Shown: positions 9,767 through 20,206, counted from the first letter of the stretch. The stretch is 32,162 nucleotides of DNA from Methylomonas sp. (GCA_028688235.1 JAQTYP010000002.1:1-32162); one strand, 5' to 3'. The notes: generated from the sequence alone by a model not told the origin. Program-made: numbers and translations.

Positions 9767-10472
9767 TTGGCCATTGCCGCCTCACGTCCATGCGGCGACG
9801 ACTTTGCGTAGCGGGGGCGTCAGCAGCGGCAGCTACGCCAGTCTTAACCCCGCCGATCATGTCGATGACGATCCCGATTGTGTCAAAACCAATAGGGCCG
9901 CCATCAAAGACATGCTGAAGCTCCCTGCCGAACCGGTTTGGCTGCAGCAAGTACACGGAATTCACGTGATCAAAGCCGATCAGGCCACGGGATTGGTAGA
10001 GGCCGACGCTAGCTATACCGACCAGACCGGCACCGTTTGCGCGGTGATGACGGCCGATTGCCTGCCGATATTGTTTTGCGGGGACAACGGCGATGTTGTC
10101 GCCGCCGCACACGCCGGTTGGCGCGGCTTACACGCCGGCGTGATCGCACAGACCCTCAAGGCGATGAATTGCCGCGATGTTTCGGTATGGTTGGGCCCTG
10201 CCATAGGACCGAATCGATTCGAAGTCGGCGACGAAGTACGCGACGCGTTCGTCGGCGATAATTCGAAAGCAGATTCCGCCTTTAAGGCTTTAGGTTCCGG
10301 CAAATGGCTGGCCGACATCTATCGTTTGGCTCGCCTGCAATTAAGCGATTTGGGCATCAACCGCATCTATGGCGGAGACTATTGCACCGTAGCCGATACC
10401 CAACGTTTTTATTCCTACCGCCGCGACGGGGCCGCTACCGGCCGCATGGCCAGCCTGATCTGGAGAGATTGA
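9747..10472 (+). CDS. pgeF: Peptidoglycan editing factor / multicopper polyphenol oxidase family (YfiH)
   Basis: VWLQQVHGIHV, MTADCLPILF, AAAHAGWRGL, WLGPAIGPNRFEVG, RFYSYRRDGAATGRMASLIW; overlaps rluD by 20 nt. Confidence 0.94.
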   Translation: MNWIEPDWPLPPHVHAATTLRSGGVSSGSYASLNPADHVDDDPDCVKTNRAAIKDMLKLPAEPVWLQQVHGIHVIKADQATGLVEADASYTDQTGTVCAVMTADCLPILFCGDNGDVVAAAHAGWRGLHAGVIAQTLKAMNCRDVSVWLGPAIGPNRFEVGDEVRDAFVGDNSKADSAFKALGSGKWLADIYRLARLQLSDLGINRIYGGDYCTVADTQRFYSYRRDGAATGRMASLIWRD

Positions 10473-11324
10473 TTGAATATATTGTCATTGATTGTCATCT
10501 TCACAGCCATGGGCGGCGTTCTCAGCGTCATGGCTGCGGGCGTATTTTTATTGTTGCCGGAACAGCGCAGACAACGTCTATTACCGCACGGCATTAGTTT
10601 TGCAATTGGCGCCCTTCTGACCGGCGCCTTCTGCGGCTTGATTCCGCATGCCTTCGAAGACGTGACAAGCGATGAAATTTCCGCCTTGTCGGCGACGATA
10701 TTGGCCGGCATTCTATTGTTTTTCATGCTGGAAAAACTATTGGTTTGGCGGCATTGTCATTCTCACGCCTGCGAGGCTCACGGCGAAGATTCGCACGATG
10801 ATCACCACCATCACACACACGACGATCATGGCCGCCGCGTAGCCGGCATGTTTATCATTCTGGGCGACAGCATTCATAACTTCGTCGACGGCGTACTGAT
10901 AGGCGCGGCTTTTCTGACCGATCCACAGCTTGGCATTATTACCGCCTTGGCGGTGACGGCTCACGAGATTCCCCAGGAAGTCGGCGATTTCGCGATCCTG
11001 CTACACAGCGGATACACCCGCAGCAAAGCCTTGCTTTACAACGTACTGGCCAGCTTAACCACGGTTTTCGGAGGCGTGCTGGCCTATTTCAGCCTGGGCG
11101 ACTTACACCACCTCCTGCCCTATTTCCTGACCTTGGCTGCATCCAGCTTCATCTATATCGCGGTCGCCGATTTGATTCCATCCCTGCATCAAAAAACCGA
11201 TCTCAAGACCTCTTTGCAGCAGATAGGCTTCATTCTGGCCGGCGTGGTGTTGATTTTGATCATGCAAACGATTGCGCACCGATTCGAGACCAAGGTCGAA
11301 CATAGTGGCCTAGAAAAACTGTAG
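10473..11324 (+). CDS. ZIP family divalent metal transporter
   Basis: His-rich loop HCHSHACEAHGEDSHDDHHHHTHDDH; conserved GDSIHNFVDGVLIGAAF and ALAVTAHEIPQEVGDFAILL. Predicted TTG start. Confidence 0.92.
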   Translation: MNILSLIVIFTAMGGVLSVMAAGVFLLLPEQRRQRLLPHGISFAIGALLTGAFCGLIPHAFEDVTSDEISALSATILAGILLFFMLEKLLVWRHCHSHACEAHGEDSHDDHHHHTHDDHGRRVAGMFIILGDSIHNFVDGVLIGAAFLTDPQLGIITALAVTAHEIPQEVGDFAILLHSGYTRSKALLYNVLASLTTVFGGVLAYFSLGDLHHLLPYFLTLAASSFIYIAVADLIPSLHQKTDLKTSLQQIGFILAGVVLILIMQTIAHRFETKVEHSGLEKL

Positions 11325-11424
11325 CCAAATCCGCCTTAACTTCTCTAATCTGACAGACGTCTAATTTCTAAGTTGAACGACTTTTTCGGCATTGGAAGTC
11401 GTGATGTTTAACAGATAAAGTCTG

Positions 11425-11439
11425 GCGACAATTTGTCGC
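11425..11439. promoter_or_regulatory. Palindrome GCGACA-ATT-TGTCGC, copy 1 (extended element to about 11463)
   Basis: Perfect 6-bp arms; shares a longer downstream block (GCAAT.AGCCACATTT) with copy 2 at 11921. Confidence 0.5.
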
Positions 11440-11547
11440 GCGGCAATCAGCCACATTTCCATGAAAAAATTAAAGGATTAGACTTTCGCCCGCTCGCTTC
11501 CAATTATTAGCGAGCGCTTACCCAACCTTCATATAGGGAGATAACAC

Positions 11548-11790
11548 ATGAAAAAACAAACCATCATCTTGATCTCGTCTGCATTGGTACTGGTCTTGGC
11601 CGCGTTTAAAGTCATCAGCGCCGAAGATGCGCCAGCGAACCTGGAAAAATCCATCGCTTGGTATGTGGCCAACGTCAAAGAGGCCAAAGCCAAGAATCAG
11701 CAATGCCACGACTATCCCGCAGAGCAGTCCGCCGACGATTGCGCGAATGCCTTGCACGCCCTGGAAATCAGTTTCAAAGGCGGCAACTAA
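11548..11790 (+). CDS. EexN-like small exported protein
   Basis: N-terminal hydrophobic segment; SIAWYVANVKEAKAKNQQCHDYPAEQSADDCANALHALEISF resembles the EexN pattern (WYxxN...C...DCxNA). Confidence 0.55.
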   Translation: MKKQTIILISSALVLVLAAFKVISAEDAPANLEKSIAWYVANVKEAKAKNQQCHDYPAEQSADDCANALHALEISFKGGN

Positions 11791-11920
11791 AAGCTGACGC
11801 ATCCTCTTCTTATGCTTTCTAGGTGGATGAGTGGAAACCGGCCATCCACCTTGTCTTTTTACTAACCATCGCTCAAACACCAACCTCCCGGCATTCATCG
11901 CGCTTGTGCACAGCAAAACT

Positions 11921-11935
11921 GCGACAGTTTGTCGC
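11921..11935. promoter_or_regulatory. Palindrome GCGACA-GTT-TGTCGC, copy 2
   Basis: Same palindrome and downstream flank (GACAATAAGCCACATTTTCA) as copy 1. Confidence 0.5.
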
Positions 11936-12037
11936 GTGTGACAATAAGCCACATTTTCAAGTTAAGCCTACGCCGTTAAACTGTCAACAACTCAAGTATT
12001 GTTATGCGCAACTGAGTTGCTTTACCCTTCTTCTCCA

Positions 12038-12060
12038 AGCGGCCGATGGCCGCTTTTTTT
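12038..12060 (+). terminator. Rho-independent terminator
   Basis: AGCGGCC-GAT-GGCCGCT followed by a T-run. Confidence 0.8.
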
Positions 12061-12099
12061 TGCCCATCGCTTTGTCGTAATGAACGCATAAAAACGGCC

Positions 12100-13470
12100 T
12101 CACAGTTCGTCCTGCAAACGCTGATAAATACCGCCGAAGCTGCCGTTACTCATCAACAACACATGACAAACGCCGCCCAATTTCGCCTTGATTTGTTCGA
12201 CGATCGCATCCAAATCGCCGACAATCTGAATATTGTCGGCATATTGCAATAAGCGGCTCAAATCCCACCCAATATTTTCCGGCTGGTAAACAATGGCATG
12301 ATCCGCCTCGGCCAGCGATTCAGCCAGGGACTGAGTATGCACGCCCAGCCGCATGGTATTGGAGCGCGGCTCTACGATGGCCAAAATCTTCTCTGCGCCG
12401 ACCTGTTTGCGCAAACCATCCAGCGTGGTTTGGATCGCCGTGGGATGATGGGCAAAATCGTCATAAACCGTGACGCCGTTTTTGCTGACAATGACTTCCA
12501 TCCGCCGTTTGACATTTTGGAACTGTCTCAACGCGGCGATTGCTTCAGTTCCCGGAATGCCGATATGCCGGGCGGCAGCGATGGCGGAAAGCGCATTGTA
12601 AACATTATGGCAACCGGTCAGCTCCCATTCGACTATCCCCTGATTTTCTCCTTCGAAACACACCTGGAACCTACTGCCGTCGTCTTTCAACAAATCCGCC
12701 CGCCAGTCGGCCTCGGCGCCTATGGCCGTTTTGACGACCGGCGACCACCGCCCCATGTCCAGAACTTCCGCCACATGCTTTTCGGAAGTTGGCGCGATAA
12801 TCAGCCCCTCTCCGGGAATCGTTCTAACCAAATGGTGAAACTGCTTCTTGATCGCCTCCAGATCTTCGAAGATATCCGCATGATCGTACTCCAGATTATT
12901 CAAAATTGCCGTGCGCGGACGGTAATGCACGAATTTGGAACGTTTATCGAAAAAAGCGCAGTCGTATTCGTCGGCTTCGATGACGAAAAAATCAGACTCC
13001 CCCAAGCGGGCGGAAATACCGAAATTCTTCGGGATACCCCCGATCAAAAAACCGGGCTTAAAGCCCGAAAACTCCAATATCCAGCTCAACATGCTGGTTG
13101 TAGTGGTTTTGCCGTGCGTGCCGGCGACGGCCAGTACCCAACGATCCTGCAAAACGTGTTCAGCCAGCCACTGGGGGCCTGAAGTGTATCGAAGGCCCCG
13201 GTTCAGCACGGCCTCGACTTCCGGATTACCGCGCGACATCGCGTTGCCTATGACCACCAGATCTGGCTTACAATCCAGATTTTCAGCCTTATAACCGGTC
13301 ATCAAGCGTATCCCCTGTTGCTCGAGCTGGCAGCTCATAGGCGGATACACATTTTGATCGGAACCGCTAACGCTATAGCCGAGTTCTCGAGCGCTCAACG
13401 CCAAGCCCCCCATGAATGTGCCGCAGATACCGAGGATATGAATATGTAAAGGTTTTTGCATTGAAGTCAT
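12100..13470 (-). CDS. mpl: UDP-N-acetylmuramate:L-alanyl-gamma-D-glutamyl-meso-diaminopimelate ligase
   Basis: HILGICGTFMGGLALSARELGYSVSGSDQNVYPPMS; AGTHGKTTTTSMLSWILE; YDDFAHHPTAIQTTLDGLR; EPRSNTMRLGVH. Confidence 0.96.
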   Translation of the reverse strand: MTSMQKPLHIHILGICGTFMGGLALSARELGYSVSGSDQNVYPPMSCQLEQQGIRLMTGYKAENLDCKPDLVVIGNAMSRGNPEVEAVLNRGLRYTSGPQWLAEHVLQDRWVLAVAGTHGKTTTTSMLSWILEFSGFKPGFLIGGIPKNFGISARLGESDFFVIEADEYDCAFFDKRSKFVHYRPRTAILNNLEYDHADIFEDLEAIKKQFHHLVRTIPGEGLIIAPTSEKHVAEVLDMGRWSPVVKTAIGAEADWRADLLKDDGSRFQVCFEGENQGIVEWELTGCHNVYNALSAIAAARHIGIPGTEAIAALRQFQNVKRRMEVIVSKNGVTVYDDFAHHPTAIQTTLDGLRKQVGAEKILAIVEPRSNTMRLGVHTQSLAESLAEADHAIVYQPENIGWDLSRLLQYADNIQIVGDLDAIVEQIKAKLGGVCHVLLMSNGSFGGIYQRLQDEL

Positions 13471-13478
13471 GGCTTGAA

Positions 13479-14024
13479 TTATTTGAGTTTATCTTCGGCA
13501 GGTGGCTGCGTATCGGTTTTTGGTCCGGATTCCTCCGGCGTTGCGGCCGTGGATTCGGCATTTTCTTGTCCTTCGGCTTCGGCAGGTTTCGCCCCGGCGG
13601 CTTCCAAAAGCTTGACTATGTGTTCCCGCCCCGTCTTCCTGGCCTTATCCAGAATGGCGACGCGCTGATTGTCGACAGCATTGACATTCGCCCCCGCCAT
13701 AATCAGCGCTTTAACGACATCGGCATCACCGAATAAAACAGCATCGGCCAAGGCGGTTGTTCCCTGTTTGTCGACCATGTTGACGTCTGCACCATAAACT
13801 AGCAGTAACTTGACGATCCGTAAATTTCCGTTAAAACTGGCCGCCATCAGCGCCGTTCTATCTTGCTCTATCTTGCTGTTGACCTCCGTGCCTTGTGCCA
13901 GCAAAGCCTGCACACGTTCCAGCTTACCGGACGCCGCGGCGGCGAATAAATCGCTTCCATTCTCGGCGACCGCCGGCTGAGAAAGGGAGAAGAACAGCGT
14001 GAAAAGCAGGCTTTTTATCTTCAT
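13479..14024 (-). CDS. Exported ankyrin repeat protein
   Basis: Signal peptide plus repeats such as TALMAASFNGNLRIVKLLLVYGADVNMVDKQGTTALADAVLFGDADVVKALIMAGANVNAVD. Confidence 0.88.
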   Translation of the reverse strand: MKIKSLLFTLFFSLSQPAVAENGSDLFAAAASGKLERVQALLAQGTEVNSKIEQDRTALMAASFNGNLRIVKLLLVYGADVNMVDKQGTTALADAVLFGDADVVKALIMAGANVNAVDNQRVAILDKARKTGREHIVKLLEAAGAKPAEAEGQENAESTAATPEESGPKTDTQPPAEDKLK

Positions 14025-14092
14025 CGGATGGCTTGCGTTTGCTTATCAGTTAGGTTGAAATACACAACATACAGAATGACATAATCCAGCTA

Positions 14093-14470
14093 ATGAGTGA
14101 AAAAAACAAAGTTATCGTTGAGGCGAAGCCGCAATACATAGAGGCCCAATCATCTCCGGAGCAAAACCGTTTCGTATTTGCCTATACCGTCACCATCACC
14201 AATATCGGCTCCGTGCCTGCTCGCCTCCTGACTCGACATTGGCTGATCACCGCCGCCAACGGCAAAGTGCAGGAAGTCAATGGCGACGGCGTGGTCGGCG
14301 AAAACCCGCATTTGAATCCGGGCGATTCGTTTCGTTATACCAGCGCGGCGATGATAGAAACGCCCGTCGGCGTCATGCAGGGTAAATACCAGATGCAATC
14401 CGATAACGGCGAACATTTTAGCGCAGCCATTCCGAAATTCACGCTATCCATTCCCAGAACGCTGCACTGA
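14093..14470 (+). CDS. apaG: ApaG family protein
   Basis: RFVFAYTVTITNIGSVPARLLTRHWLITAANGKVQEVNGDGVVGENPHLNPGDSFRYTSAAMIETPVGVMQGKYQM. Confidence 0.96.
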   Translation: MSEKNKVIVEAKPQYIEAQSSPEQNRFVFAYTVTITNIGSVPARLLTRHWLITAANGKVQEVNGDGVVGENPHLNPGDSFRYTSAAMIETPVGVMQGKYQMQSDNGEHFSAAIPKFTLSIPRTLH

Positions 14471-15297
14471 TGGCGATTTATGCAATCGGCGATATTCAAG
14501 GCTGTTACAACGAACTACGCAGGTTACTGGATGCCATCAACTTCGATCCCGCCGAAGATCAACATTGGCTGGTCGGCGACCTAGTCAATCGCGGCCCCCA
14601 CTCGTTGGAAACATTACGCTTTATCAAAGGATTAGGCGCTTCGGCAGTAAGTGTATTGGGTAATCACGACTTGCATCTGATCGCGACAGTGACTTCATTG
14701 GGCAAAGTCGGCAAAAAAGACACCCTCGGCCCGATATTGCGAGCAGCCGATTGCGATGATCTGATCGATTGGTTGCGGCGACAGCGCATGTTTTATCACA
14801 ACGCCGACTACTGCATGTTACATGCCGGCCTGCCTCCGCAATGGGATTTCGAACTGACCCAAAGCATGGCGCACGAGGTCGAACAAGCCATTGCCGGCGA
14901 CGATTATCAACGCTTCTTCCGCTCAATGTACGGCAATAAACCGGCCGTTTGGCAGGACGATTTATCCGCTACCGAAAAGCTACGCTTCGCGGTCAATTGT
15001 TTCACCCGCTTACGCTATTGTACGCCGGAGGGCGAAATGGATTTCCACCAAAAGGGTCCACCCGGCAGTCAGCCTGTGCATCTTCTCCCCTGGTTTAGGG
15101 TGCCGGGTCGGAAAAGCAAAGACATGCGCATTATCTTCGGACATTGGTCGACCCTTGGCTATTACTCGGAAGATAACGTCTACGCCATCGATACCGGCTG
15201 TCTGTGGGGCGGGCAAATGACCGCGCTAAAACTCGATCTGCGACCCGAACGCATCAGCGTCGATTGTGCCTGCCTGCAAAAACCCAGCCTGACCTGA
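14470..15297 (+). CDS. apaH: Symmetrical bis(5'-nucleosyl)-tetraphosphatase
   Basis: IYAIGDIQGCYNELRRLL; DLVNRGPHSLETLRF; VLGNHDLHL; MLHAGLPPQW; TGD-type end AIDTGCLWGGQMTALKLD; 1-nt overlap with apaG. Confidence 0.96.
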   Translation: MAIYAIGDIQGCYNELRRLLDAINFDPAEDQHWLVGDLVNRGPHSLETLRFIKGLGASAVSVLGNHDLHLIATVTSLGKVGKKDTLGPILRAADCDDLIDWLRRQRMFYHNADYCMLHAGLPPQWDFELTQSMAHEVEQAIAGDDYQRFFRSMYGNKPAVWQDDLSATEKLRFAVNCFTRLRYCTPEGEMDFHQKGPPGSQPVHLLPWFRVPGRKSKDMRIIFGHWSTLGYYSEDNVYAIDTGCLWGGQMTALKLDLRPERISVDCACLQKPSLT

Positions 15298-15475
15298 TTA
15301 CAATCTATAACTTCCGATTCGGGCTCATTCGGTCATTGCCCCCCCCAGCTTCTATTTGTCGGAATCTGTACTATGCTTTTTCAAGTTAAACTCTGAAATG
15401 CTATTTACAAATTTTCGTCTTGCCAGCCTGCGTGGTTTCGGGCGGGTTTAAATCTGTAACACTAAGGAGCTACTC

Positions 15476-15880
15476 ATGATTAAAAATAAAATTTTAGCCG
15501 CCTGCGTTTTATCCGGCGCATTAATAGCGGCACCAACGGCTCAGGCAGAATCGTATATAAAAGGATTTAGCGACAAAGTCAGCCAAGGCCTTGCCAACAT
15601 CGCATTTGGATTTGTCGAGATACCTAAAAACGTTATTAATATCTCTAGCGAACAAAATATATTCGTTGGCATGACTTGGGGTATTTTGCGCGGAGTTGGG
15701 CATACGGTTGGCCGAACATTAGTCGGCACTGCCGAATTGGTGACATCCCCCATCCCGACCAAGGAATTTGCCGCACCGGCCTATGTCTGGGATCGTTTCA
15801 GTGAAGACAGTCGCTACTTTGGCCTGCATTATCCGGGCTATTGGACCACTTACGGCCCGCTGGATGATGGCGACGAGTAA
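15476..15880 (+). CDS. Exosortase-system-associated protein, TIGR04073-like
   Basis: Signal peptide; GLANIAFGFVEIPKNVINIS...GMTWGILRGVGHTVGRTLVGTAELVTSPIPT pattern. Confidence 0.7.
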   Translation: MIKNKILAACVLSGALIAAPTAQAESYIKGFSDKVSQGLANIAFGFVEIPKNVINISSEQNIFVGMTWGILRGVGHTVGRTLVGTAELVTSPIPTKEFAAPAYVWDRFSEDSRYFGLHYPGYWTTYGPLDDGDE

Positions 15881-15916
15881 GCCGGTTGCGATTAATTGGA
15901 TCACGAGGATAACATC

Positions 15917-16612
15917 ATGAAAAATCAATACACATACCTGCCACTCGCGGCATTAGCATTGGCTCTGACCGCTTGCAGCACCCCCAAGAAAGACTCCACC
16001 GATTTGAAAGCGGCAATAGACGCATCCAGAACGGGGCATTACGGCCAAGCCATGCTGCACGAAGAAATGGCCGAAGAAGATCTGGAAGTGGCAAACAACA
16101 TCCTGGATCATCTGGAAAAAGATCATTACTGGAATATCAACGAAAAACAAAAAGCCCTGGATGCAGCTCAATCATCCACTCAGCATCGATTGCAATCTGA
16201 AAAAGAGATGTGCCAATGGCTGACGGAAGTTCATTCCCAAAACCACCATCAAACGGAAACCGTACATGAAACGGTGGCCTACTTCAAAACCGCTAGTGCC
16301 ATTCCGTTCAGAACCAAAGAGGAAACCATAAACCATATTGCTCAATACTTACATTCACACCGCGACGCGACTGCAACCGTTACCGCATCGACCGACACGG
16401 TAGGAAAACCCGCTTATAACCAGGCGCTATCGGAAAGAAGAGCTCGTACGGTTAGCGATATGCTGGTCAAACAAGGCGCCAATTCATCCCAGCTTGTCAT
16501 CAAGGCGATCGGCGAAGCCCTTGGGCCGGATAATACGCCAAATCAGGAAAATCGTGTCGCCGTCGTCATCACGGCTCATCCTGATTACATCGACTGTCCC
16601 AATGTGAAATAA
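15917..16612 (+). CDS. OmpA-family C-terminal domain lipoprotein
   Basis: Lipobox LALTACSTP; C-terminal VTASTDTVGKPAYNQALSERRARTVSDMLVKQGANSSQLVIKAIGEALGPDNTPNQENRVAVVI; RBS GAGGAT before ATG 15917. Confidence 0.85.
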   Translation: MKNQYTYLPLAALALALTACSTPKKDSTDLKAAIDASRTGHYGQAMLHEEMAEEDLEVANNILDHLEKDHYWNINEKQKALDAAQSSTQHRLQSEKEMCQWLTEVHSQNHHQTETVHETVAYFKTASAIPFRTKEETINHIAQYLHSHRDATATVTASTDTVGKPAYNQALSERRARTVSDMLVKQGANSSQLVIKAIGEALGPDNTPNQENRVAVVITAHPDYIDCPNVK

Positions 16613-16624
16613 ATACTCATCCGC

Positions 16625-16655
16625 CAGTCCCGCCGGCCATTGGCCGGCGGGACTG
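16625..16655. terminator. Strong hairpin between convergent genes
   Basis: CAGTCCCGCCGGCC-ATT-GGCCGGCGGGACTG, perfect 14-bp stem. Confidence 0.6.
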
Positions 16656-16675
16656 GGCCAACTACTCTTCAGCGT

Positions 16676-16864
16676 TTACAAATCATCCATCTGCTTGCGC
16701 TGTCGCGCGTCGCTGTCGAAAATTTGTTGCTCTACGTCTTTAGCTTTTTCTAGTGGCTGGTGCACTGCGTCGACCACTTCTTTTTCCCGCTCTTTCTCAT
16801 CGCTCGATGAAGAACAAGCGGTGAGCAACATCGCCATGATCAAAACACTTATTAGGCGTTTCAT
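16676..16864 (-). CDS. Small lipoprotein
   Basis: MKRLISVLIMAMLLTACSSSSDEKEREKE... lipobox LLTAC. Confidence 0.65.
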   Translation of the reverse strand: MKRLISVLIMAMLLTACSSSSDEKEREKEVVDAVHQPLEKAKDVEQQIFDSDARQRKQMDDL

Positions 16865-17079
16865 AAATCCCTCCTAACAGCCAAGAAAAAAATCGGCAGG
16901 CACCCCAGCAAATGAAAAAGGCAGGGCATTCGCTTGAGTCGGACAGTATGCGCAGGGTTATAGCCACTCAGCAGTGACTTACATTCATTTTACCGACCGA
17001 CACACAGTAAATCATCTACCTTCGCACCACGACGCGCGCCGAAGCCAAGCTAGACATGACCCTAAAAAATCATTTAGCC

Positions 17080-17182
17080 CACAAAAGACACGAAAATTTT
17101 CAAGTGGTTATTGATTTTGGATACCACAAACGGCAAGAGGAAAAACCCGAGCAACAAACTGATTTATTTCGTGTATTTCGTG
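17080..17182. repeat. MITE/REP-like element with imperfect terminal inverted repeats
   Basis: CACAAAAGACACGAAA (17080-17095) vs reverse complement of TTTCGTGTATTTCGTG (17167-17182), 14/16 match. Confidence 0.45.
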
Positions 17183-17259
17183 AACCAACTGCGTTTTTTA
17201 AAATCACCTGGCATGTAAATCTTTTCAAGGCTGACACAGCGACAATCGGCGCGCATGAA

Positions 17260-17291
17260 AAAGCCCATGAACCGAAAGGCTCACGGGCTTT
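17260..17291 (-). terminator. Terminator for the minus-strand alanine-rich lipoprotein gene
   Basis: Minus strand AAAGCCCGTGAGCC-TTTC-GGTTCATGGGCTTTTT, near-complete 14-bp stem plus T-run. Confidence 0.8.
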
Positions 17292-17314
17292 AAAATCAAC
17301 AACAGCAATAATGC

Positions 17315-17593
17315 TTATTTGTGTTGTGATTTTTTGAACATACGGTCCAATTTGCTGTTGGTGTCTTGAGCATATTGGGCAGCACGGTTTGCAGCGGCTT
17401 CAGCAGCAGCGGCTTTAGCAGAAGCTTCGGCAGCAGCAGCTTTAGCAGAAGCGGCGTCAGCAGCAGCAGCTGAAACTTGTGGTTTCAGTGAATCGATTTG
17501 ACCTTGCAGGTTTTCGATGTCGCCATTGGTGGCGCAACCGGTAGCCAAAGCAGCAACAGCAACAAGTGCAGATAATTTTACAGCTTTCATCAT
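17315..17593 (-). CDS. Lpp/OprI-like alanine-zipper lipoprotein
   Basis: MMKAVKLSALVAVAALATGCATNGDIENLQGQIDSL...SAKAAAAEASAKAAAAEAAANRAAQYAQ...; lipobox LATGC; GGGG RBS before Met at 17593 (ORF track start 17644 is upstream). Confidence 0.8.
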   Translation of the reverse strand: MMKAVKLSALVAVAALATGCATNGDIENLQGQIDSLKPQVSAAAADAASAKAAAAEASAKAAAAEAAANRAAQYAQDTNSKLDRMFKKSQHK

Positions 17594-17675
17594 GGTTTTC
17601 CCCTTGATTGTGGTTAAAAGACAAAAAAGAACATACGGTGACAATTTTCCAACATTTAATTGAAATTTACCAACA

Positions 17676-18236
17676 TTATTTCACAGTGACCAGCGTCCCT
17701 TTTTCAACGTACTGGCTTAGACGATCGATTTGATCGTTCGTTAAGGCAATGCAGCCATGTGTCCAGTCAAAAACCTCATGTACACTCAAGCTGCCACTAC
17801 CTAAACCATGTATGCCAATTTGACCGCCTAAATCGGTATTTTGGGGTGGAATTTCCCCTCTATTTTCGGCCATAGAAATGGCATCGTAGGTGTCGCGGTC
17901 AATCAGCCCTTTTTGTAAGGCTATTTCGGCATGCTCACGGTTAGGATAGGTCAATCCGAAAAATTTGCGAAACGAACTCTTTTCGTTGACCCAACCGATC
18001 CGATAATTACCGAGTGGGGTAATATCATCACCGCGCCTTTCTTTGGTTCCGGCGCCTTTGCGACCGATTACCACGTGTTCTAGCACTTCAAGTGTTTCAT
18101 CGCCTTTTTTGATTTCAAGGTTTCGGCTTTGAGTGTCGACGAGCAACCAAACACTAGGATCAGCCAAACTCAGGCCGGGTGCAAGATAAAAACTAATTAA
18201 AAGGGTACGATACAACGATTTCTTTCTCATATCCAT
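17676..18236 (-). CDS. L,D-transpeptidase (YkuD/ErfK family)
   Basis: IGIHGLGSGSLSVHEVFDWTHGCIALTNDQIDRL, catalytic HGC motif. Confidence 0.9.
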   Translation of the reverse strand: MDMRKKSLYRTLLISFYLAPGLSLADPSVWLLVDTQSRNLEIKKGDETLEVLEHVVIGRKGAGTKERRGDDITPLGNYRIGWVNEKSSFRKFFGLTYPNREHAEIALQKGLIDRDTYDAISMAENRGEIPPQNTDLGGQIGIHGLGSGSLSVHEVFDWTHGCIALTNDQIDRLSQYVEKGTLVTVK

Positions 18237-18301
18237 TCAGTCTATTAAAGATCAGGATTTTGGTGTAAGTTAAACTCTCTCAATTGTCGCATTAAGGGTA
18301 A

Positions 18302-19939
<1,638 letters not shown>

Positions 19940-20040
19940 TTCAAAAACATACCGAAGGCAAAGCGAGACCATCCCTGAAACCTGCAGCTAGGAATATGCG
20001 CAACATAACTTCTCGAAACAGTAAGCATTGTGGAGGTTCG

Positions 20041-20127
20041 GTGACTCGCTCGACAGGACGCCGTGAATACGTCCATGTAGTCTTGGCGGCGGCTATCCCT
20101 GCCGCCGACACCTGCCAATCGAGTCAC
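20041..20127. repeat. Intergenic imperfect inverted-repeat element
   Basis: Outer arms GTGACTCG (20041-20048)/CGAGTCAC (20120-20127), inner CAGG/CCTG and GGCGGCGGC...GCCGCC arms. Confidence 0.5.
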
Positions 20128-20206
20128 TGACCCCCTTTCCGATTTTGAAGAAGTTACTTCATCCTCCTTCCTTAGTCGCGAAAAGTACTCTATATATCAT
20201 GAAAGT

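Noticed and set aside
11425-11439. Palindrome considered as part of a sigma-54 promoter
   Set aside because: No -24/-12 (TGGC-N7/8-TTGC) element with correct spacing was found near any of the three copies.
12298-13182. 294-aa plus-strand ORF
   Set aside because: It is entirely antisense to mpl, a confidently identified gene.
17395-17475. GCAGCAGC-rich tandem repeat, considered as a microsatellite or CRISPR-like array
   Set aside because: It is the 27-nt periodic coding repeat (SAKAAAAEA) of the alanine-zipper lipoprotein gene.
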